A program made the translations under genes and the position numbers. The notes beneath the pieces are model-generated. The model made no database searches. It was not told where the DNA came from and worked only from the letters and a program-made list of their open reading frames with translations. From Sinorhizobium sp. B11 (GTDB lineage Bacteria > Pseudomonadota > Alphaproteobacteria > Rhizobiales > Rhizobiaceae), in NCBI GenBank assembly GCA_039725955.1, contig CP091033.1, forward strand, positions 1,240,001 to 1,304,000: DNA of 64,000 nt, read 5' to 3'. This document shows positions 33,649 to 42,942 of the stretch, piece by piece; the stretch's first letter is position 1, and each line of letters starts with the position of its first letter.

Positions 33649-35010
33649 TCAGCTCCAGGTGCGATCCCAGGAATACTCATCGTCCCAGCGATCCGTAGAT
33701 TGCCAAATGCCGGTGACACCCGGCTGCAAATGCTGCGAGATGACTTCATCGACGACGTCGTCGATCCCCAGGCCAGGCTTGTCCGTAACAGTGATGAAGC
33801 CGTCCTTCACCAGCGGCTTGGGAAGTCCCGTGACAATATCGTCCCACCAATCGACATCGGCGGAGTGGTATTCGAGCGCCATGAAATTTTCGGTCGCGGT
33901 GGCGACATGTGCGGCGGCCATGGCGGCGATTGGGCTTTCTGCCATGTGAATGGCCATGGCCACACCATGGTCCTGCGCCATATCGCCGATCTTCTTGGTC
34001 TCGAGGATGCCCCCGCTGGTGAGCAGGTCCGGGTGAATAACCGAGACGCCGCCGCTGTTGAGCAGAGGCTCGAAGCCTTCCTTGAGGTATATGTCCTCGC
34101 CAGTGCAGATCGGCACCGTGGTCGCGTCCTGCAGCTGTCGGTATTGCTCGCTATACTGCCATGGGATCACATCCTCGAGCCAGGCCGGGACGTATTTTTC
34201 AATTCGCCTGGCAAGGCGAATGCCGTTCTGCATCGAGATATGGCCGATATGGTCGATCGCAAGCGGCACATCCATGCCGATGACCTCACGAACCTCGGCG
34301 ATGTACTGCTCGAGCAGGTCGAGGCCCTTGTCGGAAAAGTGCAGGCCGGTAAACGGGTGCTGGACGTTATGCAGATCGTACGCAGCGTTGCGAAGACGCC
34401 GTTCTTCAATGGTCTTCAACGGCCCGCGACTGGGAGAGTTGCGGTATCCTTCCAGTGAGCCGGCAGGAAACACGACCGCACCAGGTACGTCGGCGATCTG
34501 CATCAATCCCAGATCCATCTTGAGGAAGGTGAATCCGAGCTCCATGCGCTCTTTGAGGCGCTTACCGGTCTCGGCACCGCTCGGCACGGTGGCGTCGGTA
34601 TCGCAGTAGACGCGCACTTTCTCCCGGAACCGACCGCCGAGCATTTGGTAGATCGGGACGCCGTAGGCCTTGCCGGCAAGATCCCACAATGCGATCTCGA
34701 CCGCCGAAACACCGCCGCCTTGCCGGCCGTGCCCGCCGAACTGCTTGATGCGGCGAAACAGACGATCGATGTCACATGGGTTCTCGCCAAGCAACCGGCT
34801 CTTCAGCATCAGCGCGTAGGTGGCGCTGGCACCGTCGCGCACCTCGCCAAGCCCGACGATGCCCTGGTTGGTGTAGATCTTGAGCAGCGCTGAGGTGAAC
34901 GGCGCGCCGACAATTTCGGCAACCCGCATGTCGGTGATGCGAAGTTCTGACGGCTTGGAATGCGTGTTTACCCGATTGAGCGCCTCGTCGGCTCCATCTG
35001 CCTCTAGCAT
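33649..35010 (-). CDS. Enolase-superfamily (mandelate racemase/muconate lactonizing) enzyme
   Basis: A 453-residue enzyme, longer than the usual 370-400 owing to an N-terminal lead of about 20 residues and an inserted segment around residues 170-220 ([16 protein letters not shown] region). Candidate metal ligands are Asp in LAIDHIGH, Glu in WLEDVIPW and Glu in [12 protein letters not shown]. The position of the usual catalytic His near the seventh strand reads [12 protein letters not shown]. The start ATG follows GAGGATAGACC. It is the middle gene of three consecutive enolase-superfamily genes and a diverged relative of the downstream one. Dehydration or epimerisation of a sugar acid is the likely activity; the substrate is unknown. 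Confidence 0.83.
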   Translation of the reverse strand: MLEADGADEALNRVNTHSKPSELRITDMRVAEIVGAPFTSALLKIYTNQGIVGLGEVRDGASATYALMLKSRLLGENPCDIDRLFRRIKQFGGHGRQGGGVSAVEIALWDLAGKAYGVPIYQMLGGRFREKVRVYCDTDATVPSGAETGKRLKERMELGFTFLKMDLGLMQIADVPGAVVFPAGSLEGYRNSPSRGPLKTIEERRLRNAAYDLHNVQHPFTGLHFSDKGLDLLEQYIAEVREVIGMDVPLAIDHIGHISMQNGIRLARRIEKYVPAWLEDVIPWQYSEQYRQLQDATTVPICTGEDIYLKEGFEPLLNSGGVSVIHPDLLTSGGILETKKIGDMAQDHGVAMAIHMAESPIAAMAAAHVATATENFMALEYHSADVDWWDDIVTGLPKPLVKDGFITVTDKPGLGIDDVVDEVISQHLQPGVTGIWQSTDRWDDEYSWDRTWS

Positions 35011-35077
35011 GGTCTATCCTCGTTTGGTCGGCAGGGTACGTCACCGCGCGTACGGTGGGACGGCGTAGAGCGACTGG

Positions 35078-36244
35078 CTAATCCAGCTCGATCTCGTGGC
35101 TTTGCAGGTAGTCGCGGTTCATTTCGACGCCGAGACCAGGCTTTAGTGTCAGCTTGAGGCTGCCATTCGAAACGTCGAGCGGCCTATCGATGAGGTGATC
35201 ATACTTGCCCAGGTTCCACTCCGACGTTTCGAGCTTGTAGAAGTTGGGAACGGTCATCATCACTTGCGCTCCCGCAACCACGTTGATCGGACCGGCGGCA
35301 TCATGCGGTGAGACCGGGATGTAGTAGGCTTCGCATAGGGCGGAAATCTTCTTGAGTTCGGTTATGCCGCCGGTCCAGGTGACGTCAGGCATGATGTAAT
35401 CGGCAAGCTTGTTTTCGAGCACCGGCACGAAATCCCACTTCGTGTGGCCGCGCTCGCCCCACGAGATAGCGGCGCTGACCTTGTCACGGACCTGCTTGAG
35501 GGCGTTGAGGCTCTCCGGTGGACAGGGCTCTTCGAACCAGTCGATCTGACCGGCTTCCTCGAGGCTCCGGCAAAGGCGGATGGCGGTCGGAACGTCAAAG
35601 CGGCCATGCGCATCGATGAGGATGTCGATGTCGGGACCTGCCGTTTCGCGGATCAGGGCGGTAAGCTCGGCAGCTTCGCGCTCGTCCTTGCGGGTCATGC
35701 TGCCATCGAGATAGCCATCCCGCTGCTCGCGAGCCTGTCCGCCGGCGGTGCGGCCCTGGTGGGGCAAAGGATCGAACTTGAGCGCGGTGTGGCCGGACTC
35801 GACGATGTCTCGAATTTCCCGGACCACAGCCTCCTTGCTGGTAAACTTGCGCTGGTCGGGATGGGTGTAGAGCGAAATTTCATCGCGTACCGGTCCGCCC
35901 AGGAGTTCATAAATCGGCTTGCCAAGAACTTTGCCGCGGATGTCCCAGAGGGCGATGTCGATGGCGCTTATGCATTCGACCGCAGCGCCGCGACTGCCCA
36001 TGTAGGTGAAGCTGCGGAATATCTTGTGCCACAGATACTCGATCCGGGCCGGGTCTTCGCCGGCAATAGCGGCACCGATCTGCCGCAGGATCGTGCAGAG
36101 GGCGCGATTGGCGAGCCTTGTCGTGGTGGTGATCTCGCCCCAGCCGCTCACTCCCTCATCTGTCGTCACTTCGATGAACAGGAACTCTCCCCAATAAGAA
36201 GCATCGGATTTGATAAGCCACGGCCGAACGCTGGTGATTTTCAT
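35078..36244 (-). CDS. Enolase-superfamily sugar-acid dehydratase-like enzyme
   Basis: A 388-residue member of the mandelate racemase group. The capping domain starts MKITSVRPWLIKSDASYWGE. A lysine motif ALKFDPLPHQG is followed by Asp in ILIDAHGRFDV, Glu in IDWFEEPCPPE, Glu in ISWGERGHTKW and His in VSPHDAAGP, a set fitting a dehydratase that removes water from an aldonic acid. It differs clearly from the two enzymes downstream. It is the first enzyme gene after the GntR regulator gene (54-base gap) and its ATG has AAAGG upstream. Relatives act on galactonate, arabinonate or similar acids; I cannot choose among them. Confidence 0.85.
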   Translation of the reverse strand: MKITSVRPWLIKSDASYWGEFLFIEVTTDEGVSGWGEITTTTRLANRALCTILRQIGAAIAGEDPARIEYLWHKIFRSFTYMGSRGAAVECISAIDIALWDIRGKVLGKPIYELLGGPVRDEISLYTHPDQRKFTSKEAVVREIRDIVESGHTALKFDPLPHQGRTAGGQAREQRDGYLDGSMTRKDEREAAELTALIRETAGPDIDILIDAHGRFDVPTAIRLCRSLEEAGQIDWFEEPCPPESLNALKQVRDKVSAAISWGERGHTKWDFVPVLENKLADYIMPDVTWTGGITELKKISALCEAYYIPVSPHDAAGPINVVAGAQVMMTVPNFYKLETSEWNLGKYDHLIDRPLDVSNGSLKLTLKPGLGVEMNRDYLQSHEIELD

Positions 36245-36298
36245 CTCAACTGCCTTTAACTGAAGTGGTCGGGATAACGATATTCAGGGTTATGGATT

Positions 36299-37009
36299 CT
36301 AGCCTGCTCGAGCCGCATTACGCGCACGCATGTGTTCGAGGATGTGCCGGCCGGAGCCCTCGACGTGGCGTGCAATGAGGTCGGCGGCCTCGTTGGCATG
36401 TCCCGCTTTTACATGTGCGATAAGCTCGCGATGCTCGCTGAGGATCGCGGCACGCCGGGCGAGCGTGAAGTCGAAACGCCGACTTACGGCTCGCAGCACT
36501 TCGCGATGCTTCCACCAGAGCTCGGCGGCATGGCGGTTGTAGTGCTTCTGATACATGACGGTGTGAAAGGCGGTGTCCAGCTCGCTGTGCCTGAAAGGGT
36601 CGGCGAAATTGTTCTCTTCGATCAGGCCCTGGATGCGTTCGAGTTCAGCAATGTCCTCTACAGTGGCCATGTTCACGAACCATTTCGTCAATGCCGGCTC
36701 GATCAAGACCCCAATCTCGTAGATGTCCCGAACGAAATCCTGATCTATGGGCCTCACGCGCGCTCCGCGGTTGGGAACGAAGGTGACGAAGCCCTCCCCG
36801 CGCAAGAGTTGCAAAGCCTCGCGCACAGGGTTGGTCGAGGTGCCGTGGCGCCGAGCGAGATCGGTGACAACAAGCCGCTCGTTGGCAGCGAGCCGCCCTT
36901 CGATGATGTCATCCCTGATCAGTTGATAAAGCGAGGCGCCTTCGCTGGAGGCCCCGATAGCGTCGATGCCTTCGGGCGGCTGCGCTTTAAAATCGCTCGT
37001 TTCGGCCAA
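36299..37009 (-). CDS. GntR-family regulator, FCD (FadR-like) type
   Basis: A 236-residue regulator with an N-terminal winged helix (SLYQLIRDDIIEGRLAANER ... DLARRHGTSTNPVREALQLL) and an all-helical FCD sensor domain with the expected metal/ligand histidines around RHSELDTAFHTVMY and AHVKAGHANEAADLIARHVE. I chose the TTG start at 37009, preceded by GGGGA, because it gives the normal family length; the frame is open to 37192, but that extension has no family resemblance. It is divergent from the ABC transporter operon at 37217 and precedes the three enolase-superfamily genes on its own strand, so it probably represses both sides until a sugar acid binds. Confidence 0.87.
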   Translation of the reverse strand: MAETSDFKAQPPEGIDAIGASSEGASLYQLIRDDIIEGRLAANERLVVTDLARRHGTSTNPVREALQLLRGEGFVTFVPNRGARVRPIDQDFVRDIYEIGVLIEPALTKWFVNMATVEDIAELERIQGLIEENNFADPFRHSELDTAFHTVMYQKHYNRHAAELWWKHREVLRAVSRRFDFTLARRAAILSEHRELIAHVKAGHANEAADLIARHVEGSGRHILEHMRARNAARAG

Positions 37010-37077
37010 GATTGTCCCCAATAAATACACAGATTTCCCAGATATCACGCAATACTTCTCAAAACAATGTACGATTT

Positions 37078-37090
37078 CTGTCATTGACAG
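37078..37090. promoter_or_regulatory. Candidate GntR operator (13-bp inverted repeat)
   Basis: CTGTCATTGACAG is a perfect inverted repeat of six bases around one centre base, in the divergent region between the GntR gene and the transporter operon. It overlaps a TTGACA that could serve as the -35 element of the transporter promoter, so binding would block transcription. Confidence 0.42.
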
Positions 37091-37216
37091 GCAATCGCCG
37101 ATCTGAAAACGTATGATCAGGCCGAAGGGATACATTAGGGAAAATCTCGCGGCCGGGGAGCAAAGACCGCTCGCCTTGACGCAGAGCGGCATGGGAGAAA
37201 ACCTGGGAGGTTACCT

Positions 37217-38695
37217 ATGACGAGGATTTCACTCGGCCGTGCTGTCCTGCACGGCACTGTTTCGACTGCTTTGATGATATCGTTGACATCCGTGTCTGCG
37301 CTGGGTGCGCCGGTCGACCTGAGCAAGTGGTCGCCGGAATACGTGCGCTCCATCGCCGGCACACAGGATTTCGACACGGCCGGCGATTGCTCCAAGGTCA
37401 CTCCGCTCGACTACAAGGGGCGACTGACTTTCTGGTATCAGGGCGTGTTCGAGGGCGACCCCGACCTCCTGCGCCAGTATTACAAGGACTTCTTCGAGAC
37501 CTTCCGCAAAACCTACCCAAACATTGAGCTTGAGGAACAAGCCCTTACCTATAATGACCTTCTGGACAAGTTCCGGACCGCGCTCCTTGGCAATGCAGCG
37601 CCCATGGCGGTGCGCCTGCAGATCCTCGGCGGAACCGAATTCGCAGCGAAGGGTTATTTGCAGCCGCTCAAACCTGAGGATGTCGGCTATTCGACTGACG
37701 ATTTCTGGCCCGGAGCGATGAAGGCTGTAACCTGGGATGGCGTGACCTACGGCATTCCAACCAACAACGAGACGATGGCGTTCATCTGGAACGCCGATGT
37801 CTTCAAGCGTGCAGGTCTCGATCCGGACAAGGCTCCGGCAACCTGGGACGACGTTGTCAAATATTCCAAGCAGATTCACGACAAACTCGGCATTTCGGGT
37901 TACGGCCTCGTGGCACGCAAGAATGCGGGCAATACGCCATATCGTTTCATGCCGCAGTTGTGGGCCTATGGCGGCGGCGTCTTTGACGAGGCCACCGCGA
38001 GCCCGGCCTATAAGGAGGTCGAGCTCAATAGTTCGCAGAGCAAGGCTGCACTGCAGGCCTCGTACGATATGTATGTTCGCGACAAGTCGGTTCCGGTTTC
38101 GGCGCTGACCAATCAGCAGGCCGATAACCAGCCCCTTTTCCTGGCTGGCCAGCTCGGCATGATGATCTCGCACCCGTCCGACTATAACGTCATGCTCGAC
38201 CTGCAGAAGAAGACGACAGGCAGCGACAAGGAAAAAGCGCAGACCGTCATCGACAACATGCGCTACGGCCTGATTCCGACAGGCCCTGATGGCAAGCGTG
38301 CCGTCGTGTTCGGTGGCTCCAATATTCACATCCTGAAGCCCGAATATGTCGAGGGCGGCAAGGTAGATGAGCCGGCAGCAAAGGCTATCATCTGCATGTG
38401 GACGAGCCCCGAATGGTCACTGAAGATGGCCTATGCCGGCTCGAACCCCGGAAACCTGAACGGCTTCAAGACCAAGTGGATGAAGGAACGCCTCGACAGT
38501 ATCAAGTTCCTTGATGTCACGACCTCAATGCTGCCATACGGCATCCCCTTCCCGGCGCTGCCGCAGTCGCCCGAGATCATGAACATCATCGTCCCCGACA
38601 TGCTGCAGAATGCCCTCACCGGGGCCATGACGGTCGACCAGGCAGCGGACGACGCGGCCAAGAAGGTCAAGGGCCTGATGGACGGCGGACTTTAG
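37217..38695 (+). CDS. Extracellular solute-binding protein, family 1 (carbohydrate ABC transporter)
   Basis: A 492-residue exported binding protein. The signal peptide reads RISLGRAVLHGTVSTALMIS with cleavage probably after a VSALGAP-like region. The mature chain has the family-1 pattern GVTYGIPTNNETMAFIWNAD, AGLDPDKAPATWDDVVKYSK and a late P-x-FPALPQSPEI segment. It should capture an oligosaccharide or sugar acid in the periplasm for the two permeases and ATPase downstream. The start ATG follows GGGAGGTTACCT. It is the first gene of an operon divergent from a GntR regulator. Together with the sugar-acid dehydratases, a uronic- or aldonic-acid-containing ligand is plausible but unproven. Confidence 0.9.
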   Translation: MTRISLGRAVLHGTVSTALMISLTSVSALGAPVDLSKWSPEYVRSIAGTQDFDTAGDCSKVTPLDYKGRLTFWYQGVFEGDPDLLRQYYKDFFETFRKTYPNIELEEQALTYNDLLDKFRTALLGNAAPMAVRLQILGGTEFAAKGYLQPLKPEDVGYSTDDFWPGAMKAVTWDGVTYGIPTNNETMAFIWNADVFKRAGLDPDKAPATWDDVVKYSKQIHDKLGISGYGLVARKNAGNTPYRFMPQLWAYGGGVFDEATASPAYKEVELNSSQSKAALQASYDMYVRDKSVPVSALTNQQADNQPLFLAGQLGMMISHPSDYNVMLDLQKKTTGSDKEKAQTVIDNMRYGLIPTGPDGKRAVVFGGSNIHILKPEYVEGGKVDEPAAKAIICMWTSPEWSLKMAYAGSNPGNLNGFKTKWMKERLDSIKFLDVTTSMLPYGIPFPALPQSPEIMNIIVPDMLQNALTGAMTVDQAADDAAKKVKGLMDGGL

Positions 38696-38712
38696 TCCAA
38701 GCCTGACGATCT

Positions 38713-38741
38713 GACCGGCTGCGCCTTGATCGCGGCCGGTC
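38713..38741 (+). other. Intercistronic stem-loop after binding-protein gene
   Basis: An 11-bp stem (GACCGGCTGCG / CGCGGCCGGTC, one G-U pair) with a seven-base loop, 17 bases after the binding-protein stop. No T-run follows. It probably stabilises the upstream message or reduces read-through to the permease genes. Confidence 0.65.
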
Positions 38742-38768
38742 TGTTCCGAAGAATAAGGGCAGCGCACA

Positions 38769-39728
38769 GTGACGATCTTGACTTCGAAGGCCGAGACTCG
38801 CCGAAGACTGCAATCCGACAGGTCGGGCTTGCTGCGAAAGATTTGGGAACACCGCGCCGATTATGCGTACGTGCTTCCCGCGATCGCCGTGATGCTCATC
38901 GTCATTGCCTATCCGATCTACTACACGATCGAGTTGTCGTTCTTTAACACACCGCCTGGCCTGCAGCTCCGGGACAAGATTTTCGTCGGCCTCGACAATT
39001 ACACCGCTATCCTCACAAGTCCGGTGTTCTGGACGGTCACCTCGAACACGCTTATCTGGACGCTCGGATCCACGTTCATCTCATTCGTCCTCGGGTTTGC
39101 CTGCGCGCTCGCGCTTCATCGCGACTTTCTCGGCCGGGGCATCCTGCGTGCCATCCTGATCATTCCCTGGGTCATCAGCGCGGTCGCTGCGTCCTATATC
39201 TGGAAGTGGATCTACCATTCGGACTTCGGGATCATCGGTGCGGTGCTGGTCGGCCTCGGCTTGGCAGACCGGCCGCCGAATTTCATCGACAGCGTCACGA
39301 CGGTGCTGCCCTCGCTGATCGTCGTCAATATCTGGCGGGAGTTTCCGTTTGCCATGATCATGATGATGGCCGGCCTGCAGACGGTTCCCGACCAGTTGCT
39401 GCGCGCCGCAAAAGTCGACGGCGCCAATGCATGGCAGCGGTTCTGGCACGTCACCTTTCCGCACTTGAGAAACGTCTCGACCGTGACGATCCTTCTCCTG
39501 GCTGTGGCCAACTTCAATTCTTTCATCATCCCCTGGATCATGACCGGCGGTGGGCCGTCGAATGCATCGCATATCTGGATCACCCACATTTATGAGCTCG
39601 CCTTCGGCCGCCAGCGCTGGGGCGTGGCATCGGCCTATTCGGTGCTGCTGTTCCTGATCCTGATGTCGCTCGGCTACTTCTACGTCCGTGCGCTGAGCGG
39701 TAACGAACGGAAGGATGGAAGCGAATGA
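38769..39728 (+). CDS. Carbohydrate ABC transporter permease (MalF-like)
   Basis: A 319-residue inner-membrane permease with six predicted helices. The N-terminal first helix is YVLPAIAVMLIVIAYPIYYT, and the cytoplasmic EAA-type loop reads AAKVDGANAWQRFWHVTFP. The start is a GTG at 38769. Its stop overlaps the start of the second permease gene by four bases (ATGA), coupling their translation. It should form the heterodimeric channel with that protein for the substrate delivered by the binding protein upstream. Confidence 0.9.
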   Translation: MTILTSKAETRRRLQSDRSGLLRKIWEHRADYAYVLPAIAVMLIVIAYPIYYTIELSFFNTPPGLQLRDKIFVGLDNYTAILTSPVFWTVTSNTLIWTLGSTFISFVLGFACALALHRDFLGRGILRAILIIPWVISAVAASYIWKWIYHSDFGIIGAVLVGLGLADRPPNFIDSVTTVLPSLIVVNIWREFPFAMIMMMAGLQTVPDQLLRAAKVDGANAWQRFWHVTFPHLRNVSTVTILLLAVANFNSFIIPWIMTGGGPSNASHIWITHIYELAFGRQRWGVASAYSVLLFLILMSLGYFYVRALSGNERKDGSE

Positions 39729-40616
39729 GCGCGATTGCCGGGACTGCTCATCGAGGCCTGGCGCGCCGCCGTACCCGCATCGATGGATGGCGGTGGGGCG
39801 GACGCATCTTCCTCGTGTTCATGCTGCTTTACACCGCATTGCCGATGATCTGGATGCTGAGCACCTCGATCAAGTCCGGCTTCGCGGCCATGCAGTTTCC
39901 GCCGCAATTGTGGCCGGACCAACCCACGCTTGCCAGCTACCAGAAGCTGCTCGATCCTCAAAACAGCGTCGGCCAGGACTTCCTGCGCTTTTTCTGGAAC
40001 AGCCTTCTCGTCTCCACCGCCACGACCATCCTTTCGGTGATCGTGGCAGTTCCTGCGGCCTATGCGTTTTCGCGCTTCACCTTTCCTGGCCGAAACTTTC
40101 TGTTCTTCGCCGTCCTGCTGCGCAACATGTTCCCGGCAGTGATCTTTCTCGTGCCGCTCTTCATCCTGATGCGCGCGATCGGGCTGATCAACACCCATGG
40201 GTCGCTCGTCCTCACCTACCTCACATTCGGCCTGCCGCTGGCAATCTGGCTCCTCAAGGGTTTCTACGACAACATCCCGGTGCAGCTCGAGCAGGCCGCA
40301 CGCATCGATGGAGCAACGCGATTTCCAGGCCTTTCTCCTGATCGTGATGCCGCTCTCGGCGCCGGGCATCATCGCCACGGCGATCTATTCCTTCATCGGT
40401 GCGTGGAACGAGTACATCTACGCCTACACCTTCCTCTCCAAGAACGAGCAATTGACGCTGCCAGTCGGCATCCAGCGCTTCTTCTCGGAAAACACGACGG
40501 ACTTTCCGGGCCTGATGGCGGCAAGCTTCATGATGAGCGTGCCCGTCGTGGTCCTGTTCCTCGTTCTTCAACGCTACTTCGTACGCGCCCTCACAGAAGG
40601 CGCAGTCAAGCACTAA
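39725..40616 (+). pseudogene. Carbohydrate ABC transporter permease (MalG-like), frameshifted
   Basis: The gene encodes a typical MalG-type permease (AAYAFSRFTFPGRNFLFFAV block, six helices) but is interrupted by one surplus base. The first frame runs normally to EQAARIDGATRF; the second frame then resumes with QAFLLIVMPLSAPGIIATAI and continues to a natural stop at 40616. The switch falls at the TTT of 40321-40324, exactly inside the conserved EAA loop that contacts the ATPase; with one T fewer the protein would be 296 residues, the family norm. As read, the product lacks the last third and could not work. Either the gene is recently broken or the sequence has a homopolymer error; the intact downstream frame favours error or a very recent mutation. 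Confidence 0.85.
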
Positions 40617-40626
40617 GGAGTTGCCG

Positions 40627-41725
40627 GTGGCCCACGTGGTCCTCAAAGATCTGGTCAAGACCTATGGCGCCTTCAAAGCTGTCAACGATGTTTCGCTGAC
40701 GGTCAATGACGGCGAATTCGTTGCGCTCGTCGGCCCTTCAGGCTGTGGCAAGACAACCACGCTCAATCTTGTGGCGGGGCTCATTCCGGTCACATCCGGT
40801 GACATCGTCATCGGCGACCAGGTGGTCAACGACCTCGATCCCAAGGATCGAGACATCGCAATGGTGTTCCAGAACTACGCGCTCTATCCGCAGAAATCGG
40901 TCTACAAAAATCTGGCGTTCCCGCTGCAGATGCGCAAACTGCCAAGGGACGAGATCGACAAGAAGGTCAGGGAAGCAGCGCGCGTGCTCGACATGACGCA
41001 GCTGCTCGAGCGCAAGCCACGCGAACTTTCGGGCGGGCAACAGCAGCGTGTGGCGCTGGGCCGCGCCCTTGTTCGCGATCCGGCGGTATTCCTGATGGAT
41101 GAACCACTTTCCAACCTCGACGCAAAGCTGCGCGTGCAGATGCGCTCGGAGATCAAGCGTTTTCACCAGGACCTCAAGGCGACGATCATCTATGTGACGC
41201 ACGACCAGCTCGAAGCCGTGACCATGGCCGACAGGATGGCGGTGATGAACGGCGGCTACCTGCAGCAATACGACACTCCGGCGCAGGTTTTTGCCCATCC
41301 GGTGAACATGTTCGTCGCCAGCTTCGTCGGCAGCCCGGCGATGAGCCTTGTCCCATTGGAGGCGTCAACGGCAAGCGGCGAGACCGTGTTGACCAGCGCA
41401 GAAGGCTGGCGCCTCGAGCTTTCGCCAAAAAAACGCCCAGAAGGTCGCAAGGGCAACCAGCAGGAAAGTCGTGCTCGGCGCACGCCACTCGACGATCAAG
41501 CTGCACAAGAGTGCGATGCCTGGGACCGTCCCTGCCAAGGCCTACACAGTGGAGCCGACCGGAGACGTGACTTTCGTACAAGCGTTTCTCTCCGGCGCCA
41601 TCGTCAATGTCAGCGTCCCGCCGACCATTGCCGTCGCGCCCGACGAACAGATCTGGCTCGAGTTCGATCAGGAGCGGATGCATCTGTTCGACGGCGAAAC
41701 GGAAATGGCTCTCAAGGCCAACTGA
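40627..41725 (+). pseudogene. Carbohydrate ABC transporter ATPase (MsmK/UgpC type), frameshifted near C-terminus
   Basis: The ATPase domain is complete: Walker A GPSGCGKT, Q-loop VFQNYALYPQKSV, signature LSGGQQQRVALGRAL, Walker B VFLMDEPLSNLD and the H-loop YVTHDQ. After WRLELSPKK the frame is lost at a run of seven A (41427-41433). Removing one A joins it to a frame reading through LGARHSTIKLHKSAMPGTVP and a final TOBE-like segment ending MALKAN at 41725, giving a normal 365-residue protein. As read, the tail is replaced by a polar arginine-rich stretch to 41745. The start is GTG 40627, six bases after AAGGAG. A long A-run could be corrected by transcriptional slippage; sequence error is equally likely. 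Confidence 0.85.
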
Positions 41726-41757
41726 GACCACGCGGATACGCGTGAACGAGGGCGTTT

Positions 41758-42921
41758 ATGACTGCGAAACTTAAAATCACGGCGATCAAGCCCTATCCGG
41801 TATGGGTAGGAACGCGCAACCAGATGCTGGTCAAGGTGGAGACCGACAACGGCATCTTCGGCTGGGGCGAGAGTGGCTTGAGCGGTCGCGAGAAGGCCGT
41901 GACCGGCGCGATCGAGCACTATCGCGAGTTCCTTATCGGCCGCGACCCGATGCAGATCGGACGGATCTGGCAGGAAGTTTATCGCAGCCAATATTTCGAA
42001 GGCGGCCGCGTTCTGCAGGCGGCGATTTCCGCCATCGATATTGCCCTCCACGACATCAAGGGCAAGGCGCTGGGCGTGCCTGCCTACGAACTGCTTGGCG
42101 GCAAGCAGCGCGACCGCATTCCGACCTTTGCCTCCACCGGCGACGAGGCCGAGGGCGATGTTGCCATCGAACGAGCCCGTGAACTCCATGCCCAGGGGTG
42201 GCAGGCGATCCGCTTCTTCCCCATCGGGCAAAGCAGCAAGGACATCTTTGAGCCGCGCGAGTCGATCGGGCCTACCGCACGGATGCTGAACAAGGCGCGC
42301 GAGGCGCTCGGCGACGACGTCGTTCTTGGCATCGACTATCATCATCGGCTGTCGGTGGCAGAGGCGGCGAGCTTCTGCAACAAGCTCGACCGTGGCGTCC
42401 TTGACTTCCTCGAGGAGCCGATACGAGACGAAACACCCGAAGCCTACGAATCCCTGCGCAGGATGACCGATATCCCCTTCGCCATCGGAGAAGAGTTTGC
42501 CAGCAAGTGGCAGTTCCTGCCCTATATCGAGCGTGGCATCCATCAGTTCAACCGGCTCGATGTCTGCAACGTTGGCGGGCTCACCGAAGCGATGAAGGTC
42601 GCCGGCTGGAGCGAGGCGCACTATGTGGACCTGATGCCGCACAATCCCCTCGGCCCAGTCTGCACGGCCGCGACGATCCATCTCGCCGCCGCGGTGCCGA
42701 ATTTCGCCTGGCTCGAGACCAGAGCGCCCGAAGCAAAGCTCGGCTTCGACAGTTCCGACTTCTTCCCCGTGCAACCGCGGCTCGACGGCCCCGATTATCC
42801 GGTGAGCGACCTGCCGGGACTCGGCGTCGAGGTCAACGAAGAGGCAATCAAGGCGGAGAGCTTTCGTTTCTGGGAAGCACCTCACCTCAAGCGCCGCGAC
42901 GGTTCTGTCACCAATTGGTAG
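41758..42921 (+). CDS. Galactonate dehydratase-like enolase-superfamily enzyme
   Basis: A 387-residue enzyme of the D-galactonate dehydratase group. It has the N-terminal block ITAIKPYPVWVGTRNQMLVK, metal ligands Asp in LGIDYHHRLSV, Glu in LDFLEEPIRDE and Glu in IGEEFASKW, and the family-typical DLMPHNPLGPVCTAA containing the catalytic His. It should convert an aldonic acid to a 2-keto-3-deoxy acid in the cytoplasm. It follows the ATPase gene by about 30 bases and precedes the RraA-fold gene by 21, so uptake, dehydration and perhaps cleavage are co-expressed. It is the fourth enolase-superfamily enzyme in this region and the only one on this strand. Confidence 0.87.
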   Translation: MTAKLKITAIKPYPVWVGTRNQMLVKVETDNGIFGWGESGLSGREKAVTGAIEHYREFLIGRDPMQIGRIWQEVYRSQYFEGGRVLQAAISAIDIALHDIKGKALGVPAYELLGGKQRDRIPTFASTGDEAEGDVAIERARELHAQGWQAIRFFPIGQSSKDIFEPRESIGPTARMLNKAREALGDDVVLGIDYHHRLSVAEAASFCNKLDRGVLDFLEEPIRDETPEAYESLRRMTDIPFAIGEEFASKWQFLPYIERGIHQFNRLDVCNVGGLTEAMKVAGWSEAHYVDLMPHNPLGPVCTAATIHLAAAVPNFAWLETRAPEAKLGFDSSDFFPVQPRLDGPDYPVSDLPGLGVEVNEEAIKAESFRFWEAPHLKRRDGSVTNW

Positions 42922-42942
42922 TTTCATCCACCGGAGCCTAAA

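Noticed and set aside
32707..34458. 583-codon plus-strand frame opposite two enolase-superfamily genes
   Set aside because: It is a shadow frame covering the junction of two real genes, without a ribosome site or motif.
41427..41433. Programmed -1 ribosomal frameshift site at the A7 run in the ATPase gene
   Set aside because: Restoring the frame needs skipping one base forward (+1), whereas an A-run slippery site normally gives -1; error or transcriptional slippage fits better.
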